Shown: piece after piece, positions 13,346 through 25,649 of the stretch
Layout: the number at the start of each line of letters is the position of its first letter
How positions within the stretch are numbered: the stretch's first letter is position 1
Assembly: GCA_018296165.2 (NCBI GenBank)
Contig: JACKQL020000002.1
Location: 2,356,001-2,420,000, forward strand
DNA: 64,000 nucleotides
Direction of reading: 5' to 3'
Source of the DNA: Termitomyces sp. T153
Taxonomy: Eukaryota > Basidiomycota > Agaricomycetes > Agaricales > Lyophyllaceae
Program-made: the position numbers and the translations under genes
Notes under the pieces: model-generated
The model's input: the letters and a program-made list of their open reading frames with translations, nothing else
Database searches by the model: none
What the model was told of the DNA's origin: nothing

Positions 13346-13908
13346 CTTTGATTCCCGTCATGAGGAAAATTTGAAAAAAATTGATGACAGACTGTACAAG
13401 GGTCATGGGTCACGTTTACCATCATAATCCCATCTATCATCAAATCCAATTTTATTTAGCTCTTGTTGATAATGCCTCTGTTAGTAGTAGAGATAATACT
13501 TATGTCTATTTGAAATGATGTTTTTGTTTTTAAGTAGCAAACGATCGAAACATGTTCAAAATCTTTGCTGATAGATAATAATACTCAATTTTGAGTTGAT
13601 ACTTGACTGAAAAATATTATTGGTTGATTATTTGTCTATTGAGCTGATCGATTACTTTTGAAACGGCAAACCCTCTTCTACTTTGCTTGTGGAGAACCAA
13701 TTGATGGCAGTGGGATGGTCAAAGCTCACCGGATCACCATCAAAATATGATTTTTGCTGATGGTAGCCGATTGGGATAACAGAAGTGCATTCAAAACTAA
13801 ACCAAACTACTAAACAATTGCACGAGCGACGGCGACAACACATATAGCATACTGGCGTCAGGAGCCAGATCATTAGATACTCACGGCAAGAGCCACAGAA
13901 TTTTTACC
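13346..13908. other. AT-rich convergent intergenic region
   Basis: Lies between the ABCC stop and the stop of the RNA-binding protein gene. It is AT-rich with many short A/T runs. Open frames such as 13652-13873 on the minus strand show no recognisable domain and no typical coding composition. I see only probable 3' UTRs. Confidence 0.5.
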
Positions 13909-15824
13909 CTAGTGTCTTCTGTAACCAGGATTAGGTTCCAATCCATTACGAGGAGGAATGTAGTCTCGTTGAGGGCCGGAACGTGGAGGAGCACCAGATG
14001 GGTGAGGTCCACCAGGGGCAGCACTAGGATAATTATTGCCATAAGTTGTTCCAGCAGGATAAGGATGATCATAAGAGCGTGGAGGGCTTTCCGAGCGACG
14101 CCTAGCCAATCTGAGTCAAAAAAAACTTCAACGTCGGATAGGATCTCACTTGTATCTTCCAGGCACAGGTTGGTCTAAGGGAACTCCACGATACTCGTCA
14201 TACCGAGCGGGTGGAGGTGGACTTGGGGGACGGCCGCGATAATCAAATTCCCTATGAACTCCCTTAGATACAGGCTCATATAGCAGCACAGCACTCACCT
14301 GTTGGAAGGCATTCTCTCGAAATCTTCCCTGTACCTCGGTGGAGTCCTCGGACGCCCACTCCCAGGAGGAGGAGGTATGTATCCCGGAGGGAACCTCTCT
14401 CCACCAGGTCTTCTTTCGTAACGGTCATAGTAAGGAGGGGGAGGGGGAGGCAAAGAGCCACCATAGCCGCGATAATTTGCATCAGGTGGAGGATAGCGTC
14501 CTCTGTAGTCTGCAGGAGGTGGTGGGTATCTCTCACGATCAGGCATAGGAGGTCCACGCCTATAGTCATCATACTCTCGCCCACGAACACCGGGAGGTGG
14601 TACCGGATAATCGCGGTAATCCCTGGGAGAAGGTGGCCTACGGTAATCACGAGACGGCGGATAGTCATAACGGGCGTCCCGAGGGCGTCCCATGGCCATA
14701 TCTTCACGCTGTGGCATATTCCTATGGTAGAATAGGGTAGTCAAGATGAGCACGATCAGGCGATGGAGACTCGTACGGGCGTCTAGGAGCTATTCTATTG
14801 GAGTTTGAATGAGGACGGAGAACGATAGAGGCTAACAAAAACTTACAGGCCAGTGTGGTTGGGACACTCTCTATTGAGAAAAATGGTGCTTTTAAGTTTG
14901 ACCTCAAGGATCTGAAAGAACAACTACAAACCTTGCCCAGTGACCCATTTGTCCACACTTGAAACAAGCGCCGGGGTCTCCGGTGTATTTGGCAGTGCGA
15001 CCACCCCCTCTCGACAACTCTACTCGTATTTTATTCCCCATGAAGTAGCCTTCATGATACTTCGCCACACTTTCCTCGGCTGCCTCCCGTGTGTCGAATT
15101 CCTAGACGAAATGAGACATACACTGGGCCAAAAAACAGAGCGCGTACAACGAAGCCATATCCAACTCTGCAGATGAGCAAATTAATAAGGAAACAAAGTA
15201 AGCAGCAGGTTACTCACTTAAGCTCGATGTTCACGATATTACCGATTTTGCCGAAGCAACTTTGAAGGTCCTCTTGTTGAGTGTGTTCGGGTAGACCACC
15301 AATATAGACTTTGTTCGGCTGGACAGCAGAAGGTAAACACCCAGTCGAGGATACACACAAGGGGAAACGGCAGGAGAAGTTGCAATCAGCCCCGAGCCAG
15401 AGTAAGCCTCCGATAGTACGAAAGCAACAGTGGAAATCCGAAGCAACCAAGCTAAGAATAATTAATAGTAGTACTGGACAAAGCACTAGCTCGGCGTCGA
15501 ATACCACACGTGGTAATGAGCGAGGTGGGGGAAAATGTCGCAGAAGAGACATGAAGAGACAAGAAGAGACCTAAGCACCTTGACTTGCTTCTCACGAAAA
15601 GTAATTTCTTTGCCTTCAGTAGCGCTGACTGCACCTGCGCTGGATCCGCGAGGATAATCTGGATTTTCGGGGCCTTGGCCCAGAGCGCGATCGTCGTCAG
15701 CAGGCAAAGACGCTCCATTCGGAGGCTCAACTCCGCTGCCCGGACCCATAGGCTGTTCATCTTGTGGGCCCCAGTTATCCTGCTGGTGCGGAGGTTGGTC
15801 GACGTCGCTGGTTGTGGGAGCCAT
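13909..15824 (-). CDS. SR-like RNA-binding protein: RRM, CCHC zinc knuckle and Tyr/Pro/Arg-rich tail
   Basis: Probably a nuclear pre-mRNA processing or mRNA-binding factor. Exon 1 (from ATG 15824) encodes an acidic, Gly/Pro-rich leader (MAPTTSDVDQPPHQQDNWGP). After a roughly 250-nt intron comes the RRM: RNP2 KVYIGGLPE, then RNP1 VGYGFVEF (made across a small intron) and GYFMGNKIRVELS. A zinc knuckle CFKCGQMGHWAREC follows, its last two residues in the next exon. The C-terminal ~250 residues are low complexity with repeated DYR, YRG, PPP and RRP units. It lacks long RS repeats, so it resembles plant RSZ-type architecture with a different tail. The stop is at 13909-13911. The large first intron has an in-phase internal ATG (15552), which raises the possibility of alternative transcripts. 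Confidence 0.82.
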
Positions 15825-16157
15825 GACAAGATGGACGTTCACACAGAAGAGGTGGCACAGTGGAATGTTCAACAAACAGAGACAGGAAAATCATTTTTTT
15901 CAAGCTCCGATTTGGGGTCCGTGCATCAAAGCACCAGCAAGATCCGATATACAGTGATATTTAAAGAACGTAGCAGATGTGCTGACACCCTCCTCGAGTC
16001 CGAACGAATACACTACAGATGGTAATAATATAATGGTAGTACTGCATAGCATAGAATAGAGCCTCAGTTGCTGACCGACGAGTCATTCAGGGGTATGACG
16101 CAGTGTTCATCGTTCAGTAAAAAAAAAGAAAAGAGTGGCAATCAGCCCAGTAAAATC
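15825..16157. other. Promoter of the RNA-binding protein gene and 3' flank of the GH72 gene
   Basis: Both neighbours run leftward, so this holds the upstream region of the RRM protein and the 3' UTR of the glucanosyltransferase. A 9-A run lies near 16121. No gene or clear repeat was seen. Confidence 0.4.
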
Positions 16158-18096
16158 TCAAGCCAGGGTCCACACAGCGCTGGCGATGCTGACAAGACTC
16201 ATCACAGTCATGCCTAAAAGTGCATTGTTATTTCCTATGAGGCCAACAGCACCATTATTGCCCTTGGTGGAAGTCGAAGACGTCGAGGAGCCAGTGCTTG
16301 AGCTTCCGAAAGTGCTTGCAACAGCAGATGGAACAAATGTTGCAGCGGCGTTGGAGAGACACGAGCTTGCGGCAGCATCGGCAGCGGAGGCACTAGCAGG
16401 GGCAGATTGATTGATAGTGGCATTGCCAGCGAAGTTACACGCCTGGGGATTACGATCACTGAGTTGATAGAAGTCGCTCATCACGAAGGACAGCTTGATG
16501 GCTGTTCAGAGTTTTAGTACCATGTATGAGAATGATGGGGTGGAAGCTTACTCGGGTCGCAACCAGACAAGCGACCATAGACTCCGGTCTGTCCATTACC
16601 GGCGATGTCGTCGCAGGTGCCGCCTTTTTGGCCGACAAAGCTGCACGCGGTGTCCAAAAGTTCACCGACGATTGCAGAGTAGTTGCTGGTTGCCGGGTGA
16701 AACCTACAGCTGAGAGTACTCAAGAGGCAGTTGCATGCAGATTCGTTCGGGGTGGGCGGAAGAGTAGTTGATGCAAGGAAAGAGCTGTTGGCGGTGGGAC
16801 AGCTAGGGAAATTGCTCGTAGAGCTCCCCTCCGGCGGGGTATTCGGGCCAGAGGCCTGATTGTAGTGCGTTTTGAGCCGTTCAAAGTCGTCGCTGGTGGT
16901 TACGCTCGAACCGTCTGAAGAGATGGTCACCATGCCAAATTGACCTTGAGCACTGCTTGCTGGGAAATAGGAAAAGGCTACACCACCCGACCAAACGGGG
17001 GACATCTGAGAACTAAAGATAGAATCGACCTCAGTCCAAAGGCGCGGAGGGTCGGAGTTACACCCGAATTCACTCAAATATGCCGCGACATTATAACCGG
17101 AGAATTCAGCGAATGTGTTGGCATATGCAGCCTCAAAAGATGAGTTGCCACACCAGGAGCTGTATTAGTTGTCAGTACTTGACAGTTAACCCAACAACAG
17201 GAGAGCATACTAATCATTGAGTCCGAAAAGATCGATAGCGGTCGAGTCAGAATTGGTGTTGGATGGATCGCATGAAAGGTAATTAGCGAGAGGGTCGCGA
17301 AATTGTGAAGGGCCATTGATAGCAGTATAGCCGACAAGAATAGACGAAGATTTTGATTTTCTAGAAATTTGTAGATGGTGAATGGTTGGGCTGAGTGTCA
17401 ACAGATGATAACGCACAGATACGCCTTCACATCACGAGCGGCTGCTTTGACAAACGGAGCAACAGCGGTTGCGTTTTGGACAACCACCTCGTTACCAACG
17501 TTGTATGCTAGAACATTGTCGTATTTGTTGAAGACATCAATGGTCATGAGGTATTGATCCAGAAGATTGGTCGACCACGAAGGACTGTTTCGATCAATGG
17601 AACCGTTAAGAGGTAGTGCAAGATCAATGCTGTCACGAATTAGTGAGCTAAATCAATTATGGTCGAACACGAGACAATTACATTGCATAAATTCCAGCGT
17701 TACTGAGAGTCGACATGCATGCATCGTGATTGAGAGAAGAGTTTACGCTGTATACACGGATGGTATTGACACCGAGCTGCTGTAAGAACGGTAAATCGCG
17801 GGAACAGGCATCTGGTAAAGCCAATGGATCGATGAATGTTGAGGGTTCTCCAAAATTGTTGTCGGCGCTCTGGACGACAAGGCCTGAAGTGAGGTTGTGA
17901 ATGATGCAAGACGTAGCTAGGATGGAATAAGATGTTTACCTTGTTCTTGATAAGCAATTCCTTTGATATAGAAACGACTACCATCCTCGTTGTAAAGGTA
18001 TCTTCCAGACCGAGTTACTTGAGTAATCGCTTGTACAAAAGAGTCAAGGGAGACGAGCACTGCAACGAGGGCAGCGAGCCTAAAGTTAAAACGCAT
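16158..18096 (-). CDS. gas1: GH72 beta-1,3-glucanosyltransferase with X8 domain, GPI-anchored (Gas1/Gel type)
   Basis: Cell-wall enzyme that cuts and religates beta-1,3-glucan chains outside the plasma membrane. ATG 18096 starts a clear signal peptide (MRFNFRLAALVAVLVSLDSF), followed by the mature start YLYNEDGSRFYIKGIAYQEQ. The catalytic residues of GH72 are present: the acid/base Glu in YNVGNEVVVQ and the nucleophile Glu in YLSEFGC. A cysteine-rich X8/CBM43 module follows (CNCLLSTLSCRFHP, then ACSFVGQKGGTCDDI and GCDPS). Then come a Ser/Thr/Ala-rich linker and a C-terminal hydrophobic GPI signal (MTVMSLVSIASAVWTLA), with the stop at 16158-16160. About 540 residues from roughly seven exons. 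The upstream flank carries the phased 20-bp repeat described separately. Confidence 0.92.
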
Positions 18097-18227
18097 GTGC
18101 GGAATAGAATGTCAAGAAATGACAAAACAAGATTAGGGTATGGATGGAAAAGAGAGAAAACGCCGGTCAATAAAGCCCGGGAAGATGTACTTTTTGTCAT
18201 TTCGACTTACGTAATGTTCAGTAGAAT

Positions 18228-18313
18228 ATGTGAATGTCAAACCAAATATGTGGATGTCAAAATAACTATGTGGATGTACAACCCAACTATGTGGATGTAT
18301 AACTAATTATGTG
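18228..18313. repeat. Phased ~20-bp repeat between the GH72 promoter and tRNA-Lys
   Basis: The core ATGTG(G/A)ATGT starts at 18228, 18248, 18268 and 18289, with a partial ATGTG at 18309. The spacing is 20, 20, 21 and 20 bp. The spacers are A-rich. The array ends 12 bp before the tRNA gene and begins about 130 bp upstream of the GH72 start codon. The periodicity is direct observation; two-helical-turn phasing of a protein-binding site is inference. Confidence 0.85.
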
Positions 18314-18325
18314 TCTTGTTCTTAG

Positions 18326-18416
18326 GCCCGCCTAGCTCAATCGGATAGAGCGTCAGACTCTTAGGGCGGGTTTCCTTACAATCTGAAGGCTGCGAGTTCG
18401 ACCCTCGCGGTGGGCT
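18326..18416 (+). tRNA. tRNA-Lys (CUU), with intron
   Basis: The acceptor stem GCCCGCC (18326-18332) pairs with GGTGGGC (18409-18415), with one G-U pair and discriminator T at 18416. A D arm (TAGCTCAATCGGATAGAGC) and a T arm with GAGTTCGACCCTC are present. The anticodon stem TCAGA pairs with TCTGA (18382-18386), and the anticodon is CTT at 18360-18362. A 17-nt intron (about 18364-18380) lies one base 3' of the anticodon, the canonical position. A TTTT terminator starts at 18421. Confidence 0.95.
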
Positions 18417-18856
18417 AGATGTTTTGTATTTGTTTCTTTTGGTTTGGATAGAACTCGATACAGTTGTCAACTTTTGTTGAACATATTTTTCCTCGCCAGC
18501 CATTGGAAAATGATTATTTTGTTTCCAAGGGTTGTGAGTACTCACTCATACTCCTTTGTCACATCATATCACATCCCTGTTCATCAATCTATGCACCCCA
18601 AAGGTCAGGTTCTCAAAAGCCTTGAATAGCAAGTATAACCCCCTATGTATGTGTGACCCTCTAAGCATTCTTGACAAAGACTGAAAGGGGAATTTTATAC
18701 AATATGTAACATCATCATTATTGCAACATTATTTCAAAGTCAATGGTCAACACTCTAAGGTGTGTATGAGAATCCCAAGCAATACATAGATTGTCCTATA
18801 AAGTCGTTAGATAGAGATTTTACACTCGATGGCCGGCATCGGCTGTAACATGTCGT
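18417..18856. other. Intergenic region downstream of tRNA-Lys
   Basis: Contains the Pol III T-run just after the tRNA and the likely 3' UTR of the SUR7-family gene. The open frames here show no domain and I support no gene. Confidence 0.45.
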
Positions 18857-19940
18857 TTATCCTTTCCAAGTACAACAACTGCGCGACAAGTTCAGCCAAA
18901 CAGGTGAAACAAATATTATGAATGTATGTTAACGCACCTGATGATGTAGGGAACAATCGAAACTGCGAGACACACGAATGCTGCCCAGGACAGATGTAAA
19001 CCATTCCCTAATGTGACAATGATTCCAATTGGAACTGCATCTGCCTGGTCGCCAATTAAAAGGTCATTGATTCCGTCCGACTTCTTGATTATGATGGTCC
19101 ATATACTCGTTCCAATAAGGAGAAGGATGCTACCAGATACAGAAAAAATCGTTGAAAAGAAGAACGAAAAATGACTCTTCAAGAAACCACTGACAAAAAG
19201 TTAGTCTTGATTTTTGTAGGAGTATAAAAACCAACGTGAGTGCTGCCAATAAAGCACAGACTGTACCAAGTAGCAACATCCAGTAGGCGGCCTTCGTAGC
19301 GCTTCCAAGCGAAGATGAGTCCATGAAAGCTGTGCCCTGTACAAGAGCTTGTGTTATTCTCGAGTAGTTCGCTGCCATATCGGATGTTATCGCGTCATAA
19401 GGCCGGTATTGGTTGCCAACGGTCATATTGCTACATGTTCCTTGAGAATTATTCAAGTAAGCGCAATATGAGTAGAGGCCGAAGTCGTAAAAGTATCGTA
19501 AGCCTGCCTGGACTCCGAGGGGAGCACTGGCGTTGGTCGTGTATATACTGCTGAATGGATCGGTGAAGGAAAGTTCGAGGGCAGAGCTAACACAGAAAGG
19601 TTATGTCAAGTATGTAACGGTGGCTTGTACTCACCTATACTGTGAGACGTTGACTCTAGCCTAGAAAAGATGTGTTAGGGATTTAACAATGGGCAGGAAG
19701 TATGATGTACCATTGCGATGTTCCGAGGGACAGTAGAGGTATTAATTTGACCAACCTGAGATAAGAGCAAAAAGCTAAGTGAACTTCGAGAAGATGGAAG
19801 AATGCGCACATGTACAAAGATCATAAGTAGTAATGCGGCCAACCTGAGGGGATAGTGATCGGTGTTGTTATAAATCGCGATCGGAGAAGTTGAACATACG
19901 ATAGGAGTGTGGCCGCAGAGACACATACCTCACCACGCAT
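18857..19940 (-). CDS. SUR7/PalI-family four-span membrane protein
   Basis: Family members sit in eisosome/MCC patches of the fungal plasma membrane or act in cortical and pH signalling. ATG 19940 gives MRGEVCVSAATLLSLAALLL as the first membrane segment after joining exons 1 and 2. The family signature FVHVGQINTSTVPRNIAM follows across another small intron, then an extracellular loop with several Asn glycosylation sites and Cys residues (LYSYCAYLNNSQGTC). Three more hydrophobic spans follow (AAYWMLLLGTVCALLAALT, FSTIFSVSGSILLLIGTSIW, HLSWAAFVCLAVSIVPYII). The end depends on a last splice: joining to about 18882 gives a short tail and a stop at 18857-18859, and reading through gives a stop near 18917. 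Diverges from ATG26. Confidence 0.82.
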
Positions 19941-20178
19941 CTTTTGCAGACGAGCAACTGTTCAAGAGGAAGAAACGAAAGCGAGCTAGTCCGCAAAAAT
20001 GACAGCCAGCCGCGTTTTAAGAGCCTCAGGGCACAACAGAACCTGTTCGCGGACACGCGACAAGAACGTGTTCGAATTTGGAATCATTCCCTCTCCTGAT
20101 TCGGCAACTGCCGATTCCTACCGTCGCATTGTAATTACGCCTCGCCTGAAGTAGCATTCAGCGGGGGTTTGCTCAGTA
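19941..20178. promoter_or_regulatory. Shared promoter of the SUR7-family gene and ATG26
   Basis: The start codons of the two divergent genes are 238 bp apart, so both promoters must sit here or overlap the first exons. No specific site is assigned. Confidence 0.5.
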
Positions 20179-23100
20179 ATGAGCGATCCCACAAACCTAC
20201 AGACTCTTCTTCATGCACCAACCGTCGCTCCGCCTGTCGACACTTCCCCCGAGGCCTTGGAGATGGAATCAGAGCCTCTAGCGCTTCCCAAGGAAGTCAC
20301 ATCCACACCAAGTCGCGTCAAGCGACTTTCTGCGGCAGTCGAGAAATCGGTTGATAAGCTCAGTCGTAGCATCACTACAAGAAGTGGCCGTACGAGTCCC
20401 ACTACGCCACCACCAGCGGGTAGCCGCCGCCTGTTCAGTCTTAGTCGGAAGGGAAGGACCAAAGAGAACTCTGGGGATGTCGAGGGTGCTCAAATGCCTT
20501 TGTTCGGTTTGGATTGCGACTGATATCCTACCAGATCCGTCATCTCCAGTTTCAAATTTGACCCCAAGTGCCTCACGATCCACCTTGTCAAAATCGACCT
20601 CTGGCGTCACACCTCGTGAAGGATTTCCTTTCTTTTCCGCCCCAATACCCATCAAACCGGCCTTGCAAAGCGAGCCTTCCAACGTTGACTCTCCTTTTAT
20701 TACACCTCCATCTCCTCCACCTATCCGACCGGCACTGAATCCCTTCCGCGGGAATGGGTCAGTAAGTAACCTGTACATATCTACGCTGTTGATTCTCAGG
20801 ACCATCTAAAAATAATAGATGCGAGCAGGAACGCAGACCCTCATTCAAGCGCTTCAAGCTCTTCCATGGGCCGAAGTTGAGAATGATGAAGATATAGTAG
20901 GCCCTGATGCGAACTCAAGCGACGAAGAGGAGGAACCAGGAAAACGTAAGTAGCCAGTCTTATCATGATTCTTCCGTCCTCTTACACTTTCGCACCTCAG
21001 TACGCCTAGCTTCGTCCATCCACGCCATTCACCGTCCCTTAGCACGATCCAAGAAACATAATATACCTTATTCAACACAAGAACGTACTTCGAGTTTTTC
21101 CTGTGGTCTCGTAGATGAAGTGACTGAAGAACCCGAGGTTTTAAGCTCAGAAGAAGAGCAAGAAGCTGAAGACTTTGAAGAAACTCCACGTCTCTCGAGT
21201 TCACCTTTCCCCAGCCCTCCCATTCAGTCAGGATCAATTCTTTCCCCAGATAAGCAAAAAGATCGACCAGTCCCACGTCCCCATCCAAGAATAATTCCAT
21301 CCCGTGCTGGTAGTATGGGCACCATCCGACTTCAGCGGAGAGTAGGTCTAGCGCAAAAGCTTAAGGAGGTGTTTGAACTAGATGCAATTGAGGAAGTTCG
21401 TGCAGGTTTGGCAACTTGATCATTTCGATATGACCATCTCTGACGGCTCGTTAGAAATGCCTTGCTGGCTGCTTAGGTCCATATGTAAGTGATCACCTTC
21501 AAGTATTCAGAGTCACACTGATATTGTACCGCAGTATTGCAAGGTTATATGTACCTGACCAATTCGTATCTGTGTTTCTTCGCCCACATGCCATCGCGAG
21601 AGGTCTGGTTCCCTTCCAAAAATCAGATGTCATCCTAATCACAGTCGTAACAGGATCAAATACTCAAATCTGGGTCACTCAATAAGAAAGCCCAAAGGAC
21701 AAAGCGTTGGATAAAACATTGGTTTGTCCTAAAGAATGATGCTCTCTCATGGTATCAGTCCTCTTCCGTAAGAGATTCCCTTTCTATCATGGCAGTAACT
21801 TAATAACAGTGTAACTTTGATAGGACCCCTATTTCCCTCATGGTATTGTAGATTTACGCTATGCCATCTCTTGCGAAGCCGATGGCGATAAAGGTTTTCG
21901 TATTCGCACAAATCAGAAGACAGTGATCTTGTCTGCAGATTCAGTACCCAGCCGTGAAGAATGGGTAAAGGCTATCCACAAAGTTATTTTCAAAGCTCAA
22001 AACATGGGCGACTGCGTCAAGGTTTCTTGTTTCATTCAGTGATCTCTAATCATACACTAATTTTGTAAATATGATGATCAGATTGCCATTCCTTACTCCC
22101 TCGTCCTTGACGTCGATAAATCTACCGCAATGGACTTTAGCGAAACCATTGAAGTTAAAGTGTTTGACAAAGATGAGGACTCTTCCGTTGATTCCTATTT
22201 CTTTGCCTATTTCCATGACATACCTGGAGCCCTTGAACATATACGGGATGCAGTCCGAGATTATCGAAATCAACCTGACCGGCCAGACTTTCCGCCAATT
22301 GTTCTTGATACAACACAATCGCGGCTTTCCGTCAACCCGGATCGAATTACAAGTCTACCTTCAGAAAGCAACGTTACAAAGTCAAGTTCTGTTTTCCGTC
22401 TAGCATCACTATTACGACCTCTCCGAACGACCCAAGCCAGTGTACCCGAAACGTCTCCAGAAGCAGAAGATTTCACTCATGTCTCGCGGCGCCCAAATTC
22501 GCTATCCTTTGTCCCGATCACCACCTCACCCAAATCCATAGAGGGTCTTCCAGAGACACATCGTGACCAAACTGCCCAATCGCTCCCTAACTCGGCGAGT
22601 GAACACACGTACCCACCCTCTACTTCCAATTCACACATTGACCCTGATCATCCTTCGTTGAGCAGAGAAAGTAGCTCTTGGGTCGGCGTTCCCTCTTGGT
22701 TCAAAGGTACCCGGCGCGTGTTCGGTGGCTCATCTTCAAGCGAACAAACGACGATTACTACCCTCGCTAGTGTCAGAGAAACGTATTCGTCAATAACGGC
22801 CACGCCTTCATTCCCAACCACTCGTTCAATTATAGGCGACTTAACCTTCAGCATTTTGGAAACACCTGATATTCCGGTAGACGTCGAGACCACCGAGAAA
22901 TTCCGTACCGCATTTGCATATGATGAGAAAGAGACTTTACTTGGATGTGAGTGTATGTCTTGGATTTATTGTCGTCACTCAATTGTATGTTCTCCAGATT
23001 TTCCTGGTTATTTATACAGACTCCTGCCGATTTTCGGAAGGCTGTATATTTCTACCAACTTTTTCTGTTTCAAGTCTAGTGGACCTTTGACTTTTAGAAC

Positions 23101-25543
23101 TAGGGTTGGAGATTTCCTACATTCTCGAACATTCGGCTCACAAGTGCTAATAGATGACGTTGCCAATCCGCGATATTTTAGCCACAGAGAAATCCAAGGC
23201 TACTCGTTTTGGCCACCATGGTCTTATCATTATCATTAAAGGTCATGAAGAACTCTTCTTTGAATTTAATGCGGAAGATCGGCGTGATGCCTTTATCAGG
23301 CTGTTAGACCGTCAAGTCGAAAACATCAGGAAACGATTGGTACAGGGCGAAACAAATCCTACTTCTCCTGGAAAACGTCAGGCGTTGATCTTGGAAGAGT
23401 TTGATGCTACTGCTAGTGAATCCGATCCCGCTCCAGTATCTGCTTCCGATACTCTAGGCGATTCTTTACCTGCTGTTATGTTTACCTCGGCTTCGTCAAC
23501 GTTTTTGACCTTCAAACCAGCCAAATCATTACACTTCACATTCCTTACCATAGGGTCTCGTGGCGACGTTCAGCCATATATTGCTCTGGCAAGAGGCCTG
23601 ATGGCCGATGGACATCGTTGTAAGATTGCCACGCACGGCGAGTTCAAAGACTGGATTCAATCTGTCAGTCATCTGCCAATGACATCAAAGATCATCATTG
23701 ATATTCAGTGGACAGCACGGCATTGAGTTCGGTTTTGTTGGTGGTGATCCGGCTGAATTAATGAAGATTTGTGTCGAGAATGGGACCTTCACAGTTGCCT
23801 TCTTGAAGGAAGGTCTATTGAAGGTACATCACAATTGGTTGATATCTCAAACCCTTCTTTACAAGCTGTACAGTTTCGTGGATGGCTAGATGACCTCCTC
23901 AAAACCTCTTGGGAAGCTTGTCAAAAGACAGACGTGCTGATTGAGAGCCCCAGTGCTATGGGTGGCTGTCACATTGCAGAAGCATTAGGCATACCATATT
24001 TCAGGGCTTTCACTATGCCCTGGTCACGAACAAGGTCTCCACTTTTTCCGTCCTTTATGCTCGCGTATACTAATATTTTGTTATCATACACAGGGCCTAT
24101 CCGCATGCTTTTGCCGTCCCGGATCGCAAGGTGAATAAAGTTTTGTAGCAAGTTATCAAATATGACATACTTAATTTTCCATCAGATGGGCGGCAGTTAT
24201 AACTACATGGTTCGTAAACTCTAAAATTTTGGAATATTGTATTTATCCGTGCAGTCCTACGTTATGTTTGACCAAGTCTTCTGGCGAGCGACTGCAGGCC
24301 AGATCAACAGATGGCGCCGCAATTTACTACATCTTCCCAGCACCAGTCTGGACAAGATGGAACCACATAAGATTCCATTCTTGTATAACTTCAGTCCTTC
24401 CGTTGTTCCTCCCCCACTAGACTGGCCTGAATGGATTAGGGTAACGGGTCAGTCGAGATGCCTCATCCTTTTTTTTGTATGTTGTGCTCATTATCTGTAG
24501 GATATTGGTTTTTGGACGATGCAGAAGTTAGCTCAAAGAGATGGACGCCGCCATCCGATCTGGTCGATTTCATCAATTCAGCACACAGGTTAAGGAAGAA
24601 AGTTGTGTACATTGGCTTTGGCAGCATTGTAGTGTCGGACCCAAAGACCATGACGCATTGTGTCGTCGAAGCCGTTATACGCAGTGGTGTTTATGCCATA
24701 TTGTCAAAGGGTTGGTCAGATCGCCTTCATGTCAAGACTTCCGAAGCCTCTGAACCAGAGGAGCCCTTACCAGAGCAAATTTATGCCATTTCATCCGTCC
24801 CACACGATTGGCTGTTCCAACGGATTGATGCCGCTTGCCATCACGGAGGAGCTGGAACGACAGGTGCCAGCTTGAGAGGTCCGTATTGCTATAGTCTGAG
24901 TGCCTGGATGAAAATGTTCTGAAGCGTATTTTACTCTAGCGGGAATTCCGACCATCATCCGACCATTCTTTGGAGACCAACTTTTCTGGGCTGACCGCGT
25001 CGAGGCCCTCGGGGTGGGTTCTGGCGTAAGGAAGTTAACAGTCAACTCTCTGACCGACGCTCTGATCGTTGCAACTACCGATGTTAAACAAATTGATCGT
25101 GCCAAACTTCTGGGGGAACAAATCCGAAGCGTGAGGGCTGTTCTTAGTGATGGGCATGCTGTATATACTGATGCCATTCTTAGGAGAATGGTGTTTCGAC
25201 CGCCATAGAAAGTATCTACCGCGACCTTGAGTATGCTCGATCATTGATCAAACATGTCGACAACGATGACGAAAGCAACGACCACACAACCGTAAGGAAA
25301 CATGAGCACGGGTCACAGTCAGGTTATAGTTCGAGTGGATCCGTCCACGGTGCACCGAGCGAGGACTGGAGTGTCATTTCTGAACAAGATGACCGACGTT
25401 CGTCTCTTAGTTCAAGCCAGAATTTATCCAAAGAGACTTCTGCGAACCGTACGAGTTTCACGGCTGCGGTCTTATCGGTGTTACCTGATTCCCTTGCACC
25501 AGCATCACCCAAATCCCGCCGTCCCTCACTTTCTGGTCCTTGA
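20179..25543 (+). CDS. atg26: Sterol 3-beta-glucosyltransferase (ATG26/UGT51 type)
   Basis: Transfers glucose from UDP-glucose to ergosterol at membranes; in some fungi it is needed for pexophagy. From ATG 20179 the protein has a long Ser/Pro/acidic N-terminus, then GRAM1 ([29 protein letters not shown]), a PH domain ([40 protein letters not shown]) and a Ser-rich linker. GRAM2 follows ([38 protein letters not shown]), then the GT28/GT1 fold. The GT opens with [20 protein letters not shown] and contains [20 protein letters not shown] and the sugar-nucleotide motif [19 protein letters not shown] with [20 protein letters not shown]. The tail is Ser-rich with a stop at 25541-25543. About 1,500 residues from roughly 20 exons. 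Converges on the next gene with a 106-bp gap. Confidence 0.93.
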
Positions 25544-25649
25544 CCTAGCTTTTTTCAATGATATATCCCATGACTTGACTGTCACAACCCTCTCTTTGGA
25601 GATATTCGAATGACATAGAATTTTCCCTATCCCAACTCTTTGTACAGTG

